Positions 25,814 to 34,321 of a stretch of DNA of 40,965 nucleotides are shown piece after piece. Position numbers and translations under genes: made by a program. Every line of letters starts with the position of its first letter. Position 1 is the first letter of the stretch. The notes under the pieces were generated by a model. The model ran no database searches. It was not told the origin of the DNA and saw nothing but the letters and a program-made list of their open reading frames with translations. The DNA comes from Actinomycetes bacterium (lineage in GTDB: Bacteria; Actinomycetota; Actinomycetes; Mycobacteriales; Mycobacteriaceae). The stretch lies in contig JAEZKH010000086.1 of NCBI GenBank assembly GCA_023415515.1, forward strand, positions 1-40,965. Reading direction: 5' to 3'.

Positions 25814-26929
25814 ATGGACCAGCTATGGGCGAATCGGGCGGCGAGCGCGGAGGCCGCCGTCACGAAGCGTCACCTGAGACGGCTCTGGCAGCTGCCCGGC
25901 ACCCAGCTCGGCGTCGTCGGCTGGCCGCCGACGCGCAAGGACCTCACCTTCGGAACCTGGCACTACTGGTGGCAGGCGCACCTGCTGGACAACCTCATCG
26001 ACGCGCAGCTGCGCGATCCGCAACCGGACCGGTTGACGCGGATCAAGCGGCAGGTGCGATCGCACCGCCTGCGCAACAACATGTCCTGGGTCAACAGCTA
26101 TTACGACGACATGGCGTGGCTGGCGCTCGCCCTAGAGCGGGCGGGCAGGCTGGTCGGCGTCGACAGGCCCGGCGCGATGAAGAAGTTGTGCAACCAGTTC
26201 GTCAATGCATGGGTGCCCGAGGACGGCGGCGGCATCCCGTGGCGCAAGCAGGACCAGTTCTTCAACGCCCCGGCCAACGGTCCGGCGGCGATCTTCCTCG
26301 CCAGGTATGACGACCGGCTGCGTCGCGCGCAACAGATGGCCGACTGGCTTGACGAGACCCTGATCGACCCGGACACCCATCTGGTGTTCGACGGCATCAA
26401 GGGCGGCTCGATGGTCCGCGCGCAGTACACCTACTGCCAGGGCGTGGTGATCGGGCTGGAGACCGAACTCGCCGCCCGCACCGAGGACCCCGACCATGCC
26501 CAGCGGGTGCACCGACTGGTGGCCGCCGTCGACAAGGAGATGGCCCCAGAAGGGGTCATCAAGGGCGCGGGTGGCGGCGACGGCGGGCTGTTCAACGGCA
26601 TCCTGGCGCGCTATCTGGCGTTGGTCGTGACGAATCTGCCCGACAACTCACCGCAGGACGCAGCGGCGATCGCGACCGCGCGGAAGATCGTCCTCGCCTC
26701 GGCACAGTCGGCGTGGGACTACCGCCAGACCGTCGACGGGTTGCCGCTGTTCGGCCCGTTCTGGGACCGCAACGCCGAGATACCCAAACCGGGTGGGCAG
26801 GAGGCGCAGTTCGTCGAGGGCGCGGTGAACGCGTCGTCGATGCCGGAGCGAGACCTGTCGGTGCAGCTGTCGGGCTGGATGTTGATGGAAGCGGCGCACA
26901 CGATCTCCGAGGAGGACACACCCGTATGA
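25814..26929 (+). CDS. Glycoside hydrolase family 76 protein
   Basis: A 371-residue (alpha/alpha)6-barrel protein of the GH76 alpha-1,6-mannanase family. The catalytic Asp pair is at 98-99 in NSYYDDMAWLALAL, and conserved elements such as GGGIPW and YTYCQGVVIGL follow. No signal peptide or membrane helix is visible, so it looks cytoplasmic, unlike secreted fungal and Bacteroides relatives. The natural substrate in mycobacteria is not established; lipomannan or mannan-type glycans are candidates. ATG 25814 follows GGCAGGATCAACGGC. The stop overlaps the acetoacetyl-CoA ligase start (ATGA). Confidence 0.85.
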   Translation: MDQLWANRAASAEAAVTKRHLRRLWQLPGTQLGVVGWPPTRKDLTFGTWHYWWQAHLLDNLIDAQLRDPQPDRLTRIKRQVRSHRLRNNMSWVNSYYDDMAWLALALERAGRLVGVDRPGAMKKLCNQFVNAWVPEDGGGIPWRKQDQFFNAPANGPAAIFLARYDDRLRRAQQMADWLDETLIDPDTHLVFDGIKGGSMVRAQYTYCQGVVIGLETELAARTEDPDHAQRVHRLVAAVDKEMAPEGVIKGAGGGDGGLFNGILARYLALVVTNLPDNSPQDAAAIATARKIVLASAQSAWDYRQTVDGLPLFGPFWDRNAEIPKPGGQEAQFVEGAVNASSMPERDLSVQLSGWMLMEAAHTISEEDTPV

Positions 26930-28872
26930 CCGCCGAACCCGGTGGCTGGACACCGGACGCCGACACCGTTGAGAACGCCAACCTCACCCGCTTCATGGCG
27001 TGGCTCGCCGAAACGGGCCGCGGTGACTTCGGGGGCGACTACGAGCGGCTGTTGGCGCGCTCGCTCGAGGACATCGCCTGGTTCTGGGACGCGGTGTGGC
27101 ATTTCTTCGACATCAAGGCGGCGACGCCGCCCGAGGCCGTGCTCACCGGCGGCGAAATGCCTGGGGTGCAATGGTTCCCCGGCGCGACGCTGAACTACGC
27201 CATCGAGGCATTCCGGCACGAGACCGATGAGTATCCCGCGTTGGTGGTGGCGGGCGAGGACGGTTCGACCGAGTGGTCGTGGGCGCGGTTGCGCGAGGAG
27301 ACCGCGGCGTTCGCAAACTACCTGCGCAGGCTCGGCGTCAAACCGGGGGACCGCGTCGTCGGATACATCGGCAACATCGGTGAAGCGGTCGCCGCGTTCC
27401 TCGGTGCGGCGAGCGTCGGAGCGACGTGGGCGGTGTGCAACCAGGATCTGGCCGTCGACGGTGTCGTCGCGCGGCTCGGCCAGCTGGAGCCGACGGTGCT
27501 GGTGGCAAGCGACGGGTCGGTGTACGGCGGGAAGCGCCACGACCGATCCGCGGAGCTCGCCGAGATCCGGTCCAAGTTACCGACTTTGAAAGCCACGGTG
27601 CTGGTGCCCCGGCTCGGCGGCGATCCCCCCGCCGACGTCACGCCGTGGTCGAAGGTTCTCGAACTCGACGCGCCGCTCGAGATCACCCCGGTTCCGTTCG
27701 CCCATCCGCTGTGGGTGCTCTTCTCCTCGGGCACCACCGGCACCCCGAAGGGCATCGTGCACGGCCACGGCGGCGTCGTCCTCGAACACCTCAAGTACCT
27801 CAGCCTGCAGGCCGACCTGAAACCGGGCGAGCGGTTCTGCTGGTACTCGACGACGAGCTGGATGATGTGGAACCTGCTGGTCTCCGGGCTTCTGGTCGGG
27901 TCGACCGTGGTGGTCTACGACGGCAGCCCGACCTATCCGCAGACCGATGCCATGTGGAAGATCGTCGCCGACCACGACGTCTCCCTGTTCGGCGCGGGCG
28001 CAGGCTATTTCCTGGGATGCGCCAAGGAGGAGCTGCGTCCGGGCAAGGAGTATCGGCTCGACGCGCTGCGCGGAGTCGGCTCGACCGGCTCGCCGCTGCC
28101 TGCATCGGGCTTCCGGTGGATCCAGGAAGGGGTCGGCAGGCCTGTGCCGGTCATGTCGATGAGCGGCGGCACCGACGTGGTGACCGCGTTCATCGGCGGC
28201 TGCCCGCTCGTTCCGATCCGCGCCGGGGAGCTGAATGTGATCTGTCTCGGCGCCGACGTGCAGGCGTGGACAGCGGCGGACACGCCTGTCGCCGGGCAGG
28301 CGGGGGAGTTGGTGGTCACCCAGCCGATGCCGTCCATGCCGGTGTCCTTCTGGAACGACACCGACGGAAGTCGCTACCGCAAGGCGTACTTCGACAAGTA
28401 TCCCGGGGTCTGGTGTCACGGCGACTGGATCACCGTCACCGACCGCAATTCAGTTGTGGTGCACGGACGGTCGGATGCGACCCTGAACCGGATGGGCGTC
28501 CGGATGGGCAGCGCCGAGATCTACAACGCGGTCGAATCGCTCGTCGAGGTGACCGACTGCCTGGTCGTCGGCGTCGAGCAGGATGACGGCGGCTATTGGA
28601 TGCCGCTGTTCGTGCACCTCGCCGGTGACGCGGACCTCGACGACGAACTGCGCGAGAAGATCACCGTCGCGATCCGCAGGGGCGCGTCACCGCGGCACGT
28701 ACCCGACGACATCATCGCGGTGCCGGGCATCCCACGCACCATGACCGGCAAGCGACTCGAGATCCCGATCAAGCGCATCCTTCTCGGCGCCGAACCCGAC
28801 GACGTGGTGTCGTCGAGTGCGGTCGACAAGCCCGACCTGCTCGCCGTGTTCGCGGAGCACGCCCGCACGTGA
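26926..28872 (+). CDS. Acetoacetate–CoA ligase (acetoacetyl-CoA synthetase)
   Basis: A 648-residue adenylate-forming enzyme that activates acetoacetate (ATP to AMP + PPi). The N-terminal ACAS_N segment is present (WLAETGRGDF, WFPGATLNYAIEAF). The AMP-binding motif LFSSGTTGTPKGIVHGHGG lies at about 265-283, the hinge region contains GRSDATLNRMGVRMGSAEIY, and the C-terminal catalytic Lys sits in RTMTGKRLEIP. The length and the MGVRMGSAE signature separate it from acetyl-CoA synthetase. It is coupled by 4-bp overlaps to GH76 (upstream) and NhaA (downstream), although no metabolic link among the three is obvious. Confidence 0.92.
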   Translation: MTAEPGGWTPDADTVENANLTRFMAWLAETGRGDFGGDYERLLARSLEDIAWFWDAVWHFFDIKAATPPEAVLTGGEMPGVQWFPGATLNYAIEAFRHETDEYPALVVAGEDGSTEWSWARLREETAAFANYLRRLGVKPGDRVVGYIGNIGEAVAAFLGAASVGATWAVCNQDLAVDGVVARLGQLEPTVLVASDGSVYGGKRHDRSAELAEIRSKLPTLKATVLVPRLGGDPPADVTPWSKVLELDAPLEITPVPFAHPLWVLFSSGTTGTPKGIVHGHGGVVLEHLKYLSLQADLKPGERFCWYSTTSWMMWNLLVSGLLVGSTVVVYDGSPTYPQTDAMWKIVADHDVSLFGAGAGYFLGCAKEELRPGKEYRLDALRGVGSTGSPLPASGFRWIQEGVGRPVPVMSMSGGTDVVTAFIGGCPLVPIRAGELNVICLGADVQAWTAADTPVAGQAGELVVTQPMPSMPVSFWNDTDGSRYRKAYFDKYPGVWCHGDWITVTDRNSVVVHGRSDATLNRMGVRMGSAEIYNAVESLVEVTDCLVVGVEQDDGGYWMPLFVHLAGDADLDDELREKITVAIRRGASPRHVPDDIIAVPGIPRTMTGKRLEIPIKRILLGAEPDDVVSSSAVDKPDLLAVFAEHART

Positions 28873-30743
28873 GCACCGACGCGGGAGAATCGGACACCAG
28901 CGGCTTCCCGCGCATCGTTCGGATGCTGCCCTCCCGCTTCAACAGAGACCCGAAGGCGAAGCGGTCAGGGGAGAACGGCGCAGCCGGACTGCTCCTGCTG
29001 GCCACGCTGGTGGCGATCCTGTGGGCGAATTCACCATGGGCGCAGAGCTATTGGACATTGCTCGACACCCATGTCGGCTTCAGCTTCGGCGACACCAGCT
29101 TCGAGCTGACCGTCAAGCACCTCATCAACGACGGTTTGATGACGTTCTTCTTCTTCGTCGTCGGCCTCGAGGTGATGGCGGAGTTCACCATCGGCGAGCT
29201 GACCGATCGGGCACGGGCCGCGGTTCCGGTGATCGCGGCGATCGCAGGTCTCGCGGTGCCCGCGCTGATCTTCCTCGCCATCAACTCGGCAGGCGAGAAC
29301 GCCGGCGCGTGGGGCGTGGTGATCTCCACCGACACCGCGTTCCTGATCGGTGCGCTGGCGATCATCAACCCGAAATTTCCTGCGCGCCTGCGGCTGTTCC
29401 TGCTCACGCTTGCGGTGGTCGACGACATCGGTGCGCTGGCGGTGATCGCGCTCTTCTACTCCGACGACATCCGGATCGGACCGCTGCTGGTGGCCGCGGT
29501 GTTGATCGCGGCTATCGCGGCGGTGCGATACCTGCCCGCAGGCCGCGGTCCGGCATACGCCGCCGTCGGTTTCGCGCTGTGGGTGGCGCTGTACATGGGT
29601 GGCGTGCATCCGACCCTCGCCGGCGTCGGGATCGCGCTGCTCATCCCGGTTTTCACGCCCGAGCGCAGGCAGGTGGAAGAGACCGTCGAGCTCATCCGCG
29701 CATTCCGCCAGTCGCCGAATTCCGAGTACGCGCGTGCGGCGAGTCGCGGTCTGCGTGACTCGATCTCGATCAACGAGCGGCTGCAGACGCAGTTCGGACC
29801 GTACGTGTCATTTCTGGTGCTGCCGCTGTTCGCACTGGTGAACGCGGGTGTCCGGTTGACGGCGGAGACGATGTCGGCTGCGATGGCCTCGCCCTTGACG
29901 TGGGGCATCGTGTGCGGGCTGGTGCTCGGCAAGCTGATCGGCATCACCGGTGCGACCTGGCTGGTTCAACGGCTGGGCTGGGGAGCGCTCGCGCCCGGTC
30001 TGACGCTGCGCCGGGTCGCGGGCGGGGCGGCCCTGTCCGGAATCGGTTTCACCATCTCGCTTTTCATCATCGACATCGCGATCAGCGATCCGCTGCATCA
30101 GGACGAGGCGCGGGTCGGTGTGCTCCTCGCGTCGCTGCTGGCATTCCTGCTGGGGCTCGCGATATTCCGGATCACCGACTGGATCAGCCCGCCAGAGCCC
30201 GTCGGCATGAAGCTCGTCCGGCCTGTCGACCCCGAACGGGACCACGTTCGCGGGTCGCCGAACGCGCCGCTGACCCTCGTCGAGTACGGGGACTTCGAAT
30301 GCCCGTTCTGCAGTCGCGCGACCGGGTCGATCGACCAGGTGCGCGAGCATTTCGGCGACGAACTGCGCTATGTGTGGCGCCATCTTCCGCTGGAGCGGGT
30401 CCACCCGCGGGCGTTCGATGCGGCCAGGGCCAGCGAAGCGGCGTCGCTGCAGGGCAAGTTCTGGGACATGGCACGCGAGATGTTCGCCCATTCAGACGAT
30501 CTCGAGTGGTCGGACATGTACCGCTATGCCGTCGCCGTCGGCTGCGACATCGAGCGTTTCGACGCCGATGTGCGCGTGCATGCGTCAAAGGTTCTGCACC
30601 GGGTGCAGGACGACGCACAGGACGCCGAGGTCATGGACCTCAACTCGACACCCACGTTCTTCGTCAACGGCAGACGGCACAAGGGTCCGTGGGATGCGGC
30701 CAGCCTGATCCGCGCGCTCGAGGAAAGTCGGCCGGTTGGCTGA
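28869..30743 (+). CDS. nhaA: Na+/H+ antiporter NhaA with C-terminal DsbA-like thioredoxin domain
   Basis: A 624-residue fusion. Residues about 35-440 are a full NhaA antiporter: Asp155 in STDTAFLIG and the Asp185-Asp186 ion-binding pair in VVDDIGALAVIALFY correspond to the essential aspartates of the E. coli protein. Residues about 455-620 form a DsbA/thioredoxin-like domain with CPFC (478-481) and a cis-Pro loop STPTFFVNG (Pro595). This fused form is known in actinobacteria; the role of the redox domain is unresolved. GTG 28869 forms a GTGA overlap with the ligase stop. The stop is immediately adjacent to the convergent LysR stop, with no terminator visible between them. Confidence 0.93.
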   Translation: MSTDAGESDTSGFPRIVRMLPSRFNRDPKAKRSGENGAAGLLLLATLVAILWANSPWAQSYWTLLDTHVGFSFGDTSFELTVKHLINDGLMTFFFFVVGLEVMAEFTIGELTDRARAAVPVIAAIAGLAVPALIFLAINSAGENAGAWGVVISTDTAFLIGALAIINPKFPARLRLFLLTLAVVDDIGALAVIALFYSDDIRIGPLLVAAVLIAAIAAVRYLPAGRGPAYAAVGFALWVALYMGGVHPTLAGVGIALLIPVFTPERRQVEETVELIRAFRQSPNSEYARAASRGLRDSISINERLQTQFGPYVSFLVLPLFALVNAGVRLTAETMSAAMASPLTWGIVCGLVLGKLIGITGATWLVQRLGWGALAPGLTLRRVAGGAALSGIGFTISLFIIDIAISDPLHQDEARVGVLLASLLAFLLGLAIFRITDWISPPEPVGMKLVRPVDPERDHVRGSPNAPLTLVEYGDFECPFCSRATGSIDQVREHFGDELRYVWRHLPLERVHPRAFDAARASEAASLQGKFWDMAREMFAHSDDLEWSDMYRYAVAVGCDIERFDADVRVHASKVLHRVQDDAQDAEVMDLNSTPTFFVNGRRHKGPWDAASLIRALEESRPVG

Positions 30744-31706
30744 TCAACTCCACAGCGTCACATGGACTTTGGGCCGAAACCGGGTGACGCCCACGCCGGT
30801 GCCCCTCAGCATCGCCTGGGTGCACCGCGGCGTGGTGATGAACCGAACCAGCTCCGAGACGGCCGGCTGACGTGCCGACGGTGCCAGCGTCGTGGCGCAC
30901 CATTCGCCTGGCGCCGACAGATTGCGCCCCTTGACATGGACGACCCGACCGGCGGCGAGATCCTTGTCGACCGCGAAGCCGATTGCCAGCGTGACACCGC
31001 CGACGCGTTTGGTCTCCTCGAGCGCGGCCGCGTCGCTTTGGAAGATCCGTTGGTTGGCCTCTGGAATCGCGAGACTGCGCAACAGCGCTGCGATTTCACC
31101 GTCGCCGTGTCCTGCGGAGGGCCCGAGCATCCATTGCTGTTCACGGAGCAGCGCAGGTGTGGGCGGCCGTGTCGCAAGCGGACTGCCCGGCGCGGCGACT
31201 GTCAGAATCTGATACTTCAGGAACGGCCGGACGACGATCACCCCGTTGGACGTGGCGCCGTCCGCGCCAGGGCCGAGCGCGATGTCGACGGCGCGGGCGC
31301 TGATCAGCTCGTGGAACCGGCTCGTCGGGTGCACGGACAACTCGACGGACAGATCGTTGGCACGCGAGGAGAACAGCTCGATCAATCCCGGCGCGGCGTG
31401 CTCGGCGAACGCGCTGGAGGCCGCGATGCGCAGCAGTCGCCGACCGTGTGCCGCCTCGGTCACCTCGATGGCGGTCTGCTGCTGCAGGCCGAGGATCTCC
31501 ACTGCCCGGCTCGCCAGCCGCAGGCCGCCGGGCGTGAACGCCAGCCCGCCCGCGGTCTTGGTGAACAACGGGTCGTCGAGTTCCTTGCGCAGTTGCGCGA
31601 CGTGCATCGAGATCCCGGCGTCCGACATGCCGAGCTCTGCGGCAGCCGCATGGACGGAGCCGAGCCGCACCACGGCCGAAAAGGCCCGAAGCTGAGCCGG
31701 TGTCAC
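30744..31706 (-). CDS. LysR-type regulator divergent from the CO dehydrogenase cluster (Rv0377-like)
   Basis: A 320-residue regulator. The winged HTH covers residues 1-60 (LRAFSAVVRLGSVHAAAAEL, GISMHVAQLRKELDDPLF), and a two-lobed LysR substrate-binding domain covers about 90-300. GTG 31704-31706 is the start, 6 nt after a minus-strand TAGGCT box, so the mRNA is probably leaderless. Only 23 bp separate it from the divergent XdhC start. The location argues for control of CO dehydrogenase expression, but its inducer and sites are unknown. Confidence 0.9.
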   Translation of the reverse strand: MTPAQLRAFSAVVRLGSVHAAAAELGMSDAGISMHVAQLRKELDDPLFTKTAGGLAFTPGGLRLASRAVEILGLQQQTAIEVTEAAHGRRLLRIAASSAFAEHAAPGLIELFSSRANDLSVELSVHPTSRFHELISARAVDIALGPGADGATSNGVIVVRPFLKYQILTVAAPGSPLATRPPTPALLREQQWMLGPSAGHGDGEIAALLRSLAIPEANQRIFQSDAAALEETKRVGGVTLAIGFAVDKDLAAGRVVHVKGRNLSAPGEWCATTLAPSARQPAVSELVRFITTPRCTQAMLRGTGVGVTRFRPKVHVTLWS

Positions 31707-31712
31707 GGATTG

Positions 31713-31722
31713 AGCCTACTTT
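31713..31722. promoter_or_regulatory. Overlapping divergent −10 boxes of lysR and xdhC
   Basis: Minus-strand TAGGCT (31713-31718) lies 6 nt before the LysR GTG. Plus-strand TACTTT (31717-31722) lies 7 nt before the XdhC GTG 31730. The hexamers share bases 31717-31718, so polymerase could occupy only one promoter at a time. Both transcripts would be leaderless. No convincing −35 hexamers are seen. Confidence 0.45.
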
Positions 31723-31729
31723 GGGTCAT

Positions 31730-32881
31730 GTGCGTGAGGTGTTGAGCGAGCTGTTGGCTGTCTGGGAAGCGGGCGAGACCGCAGGCGTGGGCACCGTCGT
31801 GCGCACGTTCCGGTCGGCCCCGAGACCCGCGGGCGCGTCGATGGTGGTGGCACCCGACGGCCAGGTGAGCGGCTCGGTTTCCGGTGGCTGTGTCGAGGGT
31901 GCGGTGTACGACCTCGCCAATGACGTTGTGCGCGACGGGGCGCCACGCCTCGAGCGCTACGGCATCAGCGATGACGACGCGTTCTCGGTCGGGCTGACGT
32001 GCGGCGGGATCCTCGACGTTTTCGTCGAGCCGGTGTCGCGGACCACGTTTCCCGAGCTGAAAGCGGTCGCCGACGACATGGCCGCGCATCGGCCGGTCGC
32101 GGTTGCCACCGTGATATCGCACGTGGACCCCGAACGGGTGGGGCGGCGGCTGGTCGTGGCGGCGGAGTCGACGCACGGCACGCTCGGCTCGCCGCGTGCC
32201 GACGCCGCGGTCGCCGACGACGCCGCCGGTCTGCTGGCGGCGGGCCGCAGCGAGGTGCTCACCTACGGTCCCGACGGCCAGCGCCGCGGGGCAGGCATGG
32301 AGGTGTTCGTCGCCTGCTATGCGCCGCGCCCGCGCATGCTGGTTTTCGGGGCGATCGACTTCGCCGCCGCACTCGCACGGCAGGGTTCGCTGCTCGGTTA
32401 TCGGGTCACCGTGTGTGATGCGCGCCCGGTGTTCGCCACCCCCGCGAGGTTTCCGACCGCCGACGAGGTCGTCGTGGAATGGCCGAACCGCTATCTGGCC
32501 GCGCAGCACGAGGCGGGCGAGATCGACGCGCGCACCGTCGTCTGCGTGCTGACCCACGATCCCAAGTTCGACGTCCCGTTGCTCGAGGTGGCGCTGCGAC
32601 TACCCGAAGTCGGCTACATCGGCGCGATGGGGTCGCGGCGCACCCACGACGACCGGCTGAACCGCCTGCGCGAGGCCGGGGTCACCGAAGCCGAGTGCGC
32701 GCGGCTGCACAGCCCGATCGGGCTCGACCTCGGGGCGCGCACGCCAGAGGAGACCGCGGTGTCCATCGCGGCCGAGATCATCGCCCGCCGCTGGGGTGGC
32801 GGAGGCCGTCCGCTGACCGACACCGGCGGCCGGATCCACCACGAAGCCGGCGAGTTAAGTGATCACTTAACTCGATATTGA
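31730..32881 (+). CDS. XdhC/CoxI family molybdenum-cofactor insertion protein (Rv0376c-like)
   Basis: A 383-residue maturation chaperone that binds and sulphurates molybdenum cofactor for Mo hydroxylases. The XdhC_CoxI domain begins REVLSELLAVWEAGE and includes SGSVSGGCVEGAV. The C-terminal Rossmann XdhC_C domain contains MLVFGAIDFAAALA, GYIGAMGSRRTH and HSPIGLDLGARTPEE. GTG 31730 is chosen because family members usually start 'MR(D/E)VL' and a −10-like box precedes it by 7 nt; GTG 31700 would overlap the LysR start codon region. The final codons contain a 24-bp perfect palindrome. It is the first gene of the cox cluster. Confidence 0.87.
   Translation: MREVLSELLAVWEAGETAGVGTVVRTFRSAPRPAGASMVVAPDGQVSGSVSGGCVEGAVYDLANDVVRDGAPRLERYGISDDDAFSVGLTCGGILDVFVEPVSRTTFPELKAVADDMAAHRPVAVATVISHVDPERVGRRLVVAAESTHGTLGSPRADAAVADDAAGLLAAGRSEVLTYGPDGQRRGAGMEVFVACYAPRPRMLVFGAIDFAAALARQGSLLGYRVTVCDARPVFATPARFPTADEVVVEWPNRYLAAQHEAGEIDARTVVCVLTHDPKFDVPLLEVALRLPEVGYIGAMGSRRTHDDRLNRLREAGVTEAECARLHSPIGLDLGARTPEETAVSIAAEIIARRWGGGGRPLTDTGGRIHHEAGELSDHLTRY
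32851..32874. promoter_or_regulatory. 24-bp perfect palindrome at the xdhC/coxM junction
   Basis: Two 12-bp arms, CGAGTTAAGTGA and TCACTTAACTCG, abut with no spacer. The site straddles the last codons of xdhC and is AT-rich compared with its surroundings. It lies 65 bp before coxM. It is a strong candidate operator for a dimeric regulator controlling coxMSL separately from xdhC, or alternatively an mRNA hairpin. No family-specific consensus that I can name fits it. Confidence 0.65.
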
Positions 32882-32883
32882 CG

Positions 32884-32900
32884 GGCCTACCCGATAGGCC
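32884..32900 (+). promoter_or_regulatory. Small hairpin in the xdhC–coxM gap
   Basis: GGCCTA–CCCGA–TAGGCC gives a perfect 6-bp stem with a 5-nt loop, 40 bp before the coxM start. No U-tract follows, so it is unlikely to be an intrinsic terminator. It may be an mRNA processing or stability element. Confidence 0.4.
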
Positions 32901-32939
32901 GACACTGGGGCGACAATCCGTCGATGTGAGGTCGGCCAC

Positions 32940-33830
32940 ATGCAAGTACCTGGGCCTTTCGAATACGAGCGCGCCACGAGCGTCGAACACGCCGTCGGTC
33001 TACTGGACCGGCTCGGGGACGGCGCGTTGATCGTCGCGGGCGGGCACAGCCTGCTGCCGATGATGAAACTGCGCATCGCCAACCCGGAGTATCTGGTCGA
33101 CATCAACGACCTGGCGGCCGAGCTGGGCCACATCGTCGTCGAGCCGACGCTCGTGCGGATCGGGGCGATGGCGCGGCACCGCCAGGTGCTCGACAGCGAC
33201 GAGCTGGCGCAGGTGTGCCCCATCTTCCGGGATGCCGAACGGGTGATCGCAGATCCGGTCGTGCGCAATCGCGGCACCATCGGGGGGTCGCTGTGTCAGG
33301 CCGACCCCGCCGAGGACCTCACCACGGTGAGCACCGTGCTGAACGCCGTCTGCGTCGTGCGTGGACCGTCGGGTGAGCGAGAGGTGCCCATCGACGACTT
33401 CCTCGAGGGGCCCTACGAGACCTCGCTGGCGTTCAACGAGATGCTCGTCGAAGTGCGCATCCCGCTGCGACACCGATCGTCGAGCGCCTACGCCAAGGTG
33501 GAGCGGCGGGTCGGTGACTGGGCGGTGGCCGCCGCAGGCGCGGCGGTGACCCTGGACAACGGATCGATCGCCACCGCACGCATCGGCCTGACCGCGGTCA
33601 ACGCCGACGCAGAAGCTCTCGCCGCGGCATCGGCATCGCTGGCGGGTAAGCCCGCGACGGAGGAGACGTTCGCAGAAGCGGGCCGCTCGGCGGCGCAAGC
33701 CTGCGAACCCGTCAGCGACATGCGGGGCAGCGCGGACTACAAGCGGCACCTCGCCAGTGAGCTGACCGTGCGAACCCTGCGCACCGCGGTCAAGCGCGTT
33801 CGCGAAGCCCCTGAACCGCAAGGCAACTGA
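32940..33830 (+). CDS. coxM: Carbon monoxide dehydrogenase FAD subunit CoxM
   Basis: A 296-residue medium subunit of aerobic [MoCu] CO dehydrogenase that carries FAD and passes electrons to the respiratory chain. FAD-binding motifs are AGGHSLLPMMKLR (33-45) and GTIGGSLCQADPAEDL (112-127), followed by the CO_deh_flav_C domain (about 180-285). ATG 32940 follows GAGGTCGGCCAC. The gene order M–S–L is that of form I CO dehydrogenases. A palindrome and a hairpin lie in the 58-bp gap and xdhC end upstream. Confidence 0.93.
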   Translation: MQVPGPFEYERATSVEHAVGLLDRLGDGALIVAGGHSLLPMMKLRIANPEYLVDINDLAAELGHIVVEPTLVRIGAMARHRQVLDSDELAQVCPIFRDAERVIADPVVRNRGTIGGSLCQADPAEDLTTVSTVLNAVCVVRGPSGEREVPIDDFLEGPYETSLAFNEMLVEVRIPLRHRSSSAYAKVERRVGDWAVAAAGAAVTLDNGSIATARIGLTAVNADAEALAAASASLAGKPATEETFAEAGRSAAQACEPVSDMRGSADYKRHLASELTVRTLRTAVKRVREAPEPQGN

Positions 33831-33844
33831 ATGAAGGAGCGGTA

Positions 33845-34321
33845 ATGCAGGTGACGATGACCGTCAACGGCGAACAGGTGAGCGCCGAAGTCGAGCCGCG
33901 AATGCTGCTTGTGCATTTTCTGCGGGATGTCCTTGCGCTCACCGGAACCCACTGGGGCTGTGACACCAGCAACTGTGGTACGTGCGTCGTCGACGTCGAC
34001 GGCGAACCGGTGAAGTCCTGCACGATGCTCGCAGTGATGGCATCCGGACACGCCGTGCGCACGGTCGAGGGCCTCGAAGTCGACGGCAGGCTCGATCCCG
34101 TGCAGGAAGGTTTCATGCAGTGCCACGGCCTGCAGTGCGGATTCTGCACGCCGGGCATGATGATCACCGCGCGGGCGCTGTTGGACCGAAACCCGAATCC
34201 CACCGAGGACGAGATCCGCGAGGCCATCTCGGGCCAGATCTGTCGGTGTACCGGTTACACCACGATCGTGCGGTCGGTGCAGTGGGCGGCCGCGCATGCC
34301 GACGAGGGAGCCAACGCATGA
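33845..34321 (+). CDS. coxS: Carbon monoxide dehydrogenase iron-sulphur subunit CoxS
   Basis: A 158-residue small subunit with two [2Fe-2S] clusters. The plant-type cluster ligands are C39, C44, C47 and C59. The second cluster, next to the Mo site, has C98, C101, C133 and C135 (CGFCTPGM … ICRCTGY). ATG 33845 is preceded by GGAGCGGTA. The stop overlaps the coxL start (ATGA). All ligands are present and the length is normal. Confidence 0.95.
   Translation: MQVTMTVNGEQVSAEVEPRMLLVHFLRDVLALTGTHWGCDTSNCGTCVVDVDGEPVKSCTMLAVMASGHAVRTVEGLEVDGRLDPVQEGFMQCHGLQCGFCTPGMMITARALLDRNPNPTEDEIREAISGQICRCTGYTTIVRSVQWAAAHADEGANA

Noticed and set aside
30740..30747. Terminator between convergent nhaA and lysR
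   Set aside because: The stop codons are adjacent and no stem-loop with a T-tract is present.
32884..32900. Hairpin as intrinsic terminator after xdhC
   Set aside because: No T-tract follows and coxM starts 40 bp later in the same direction.
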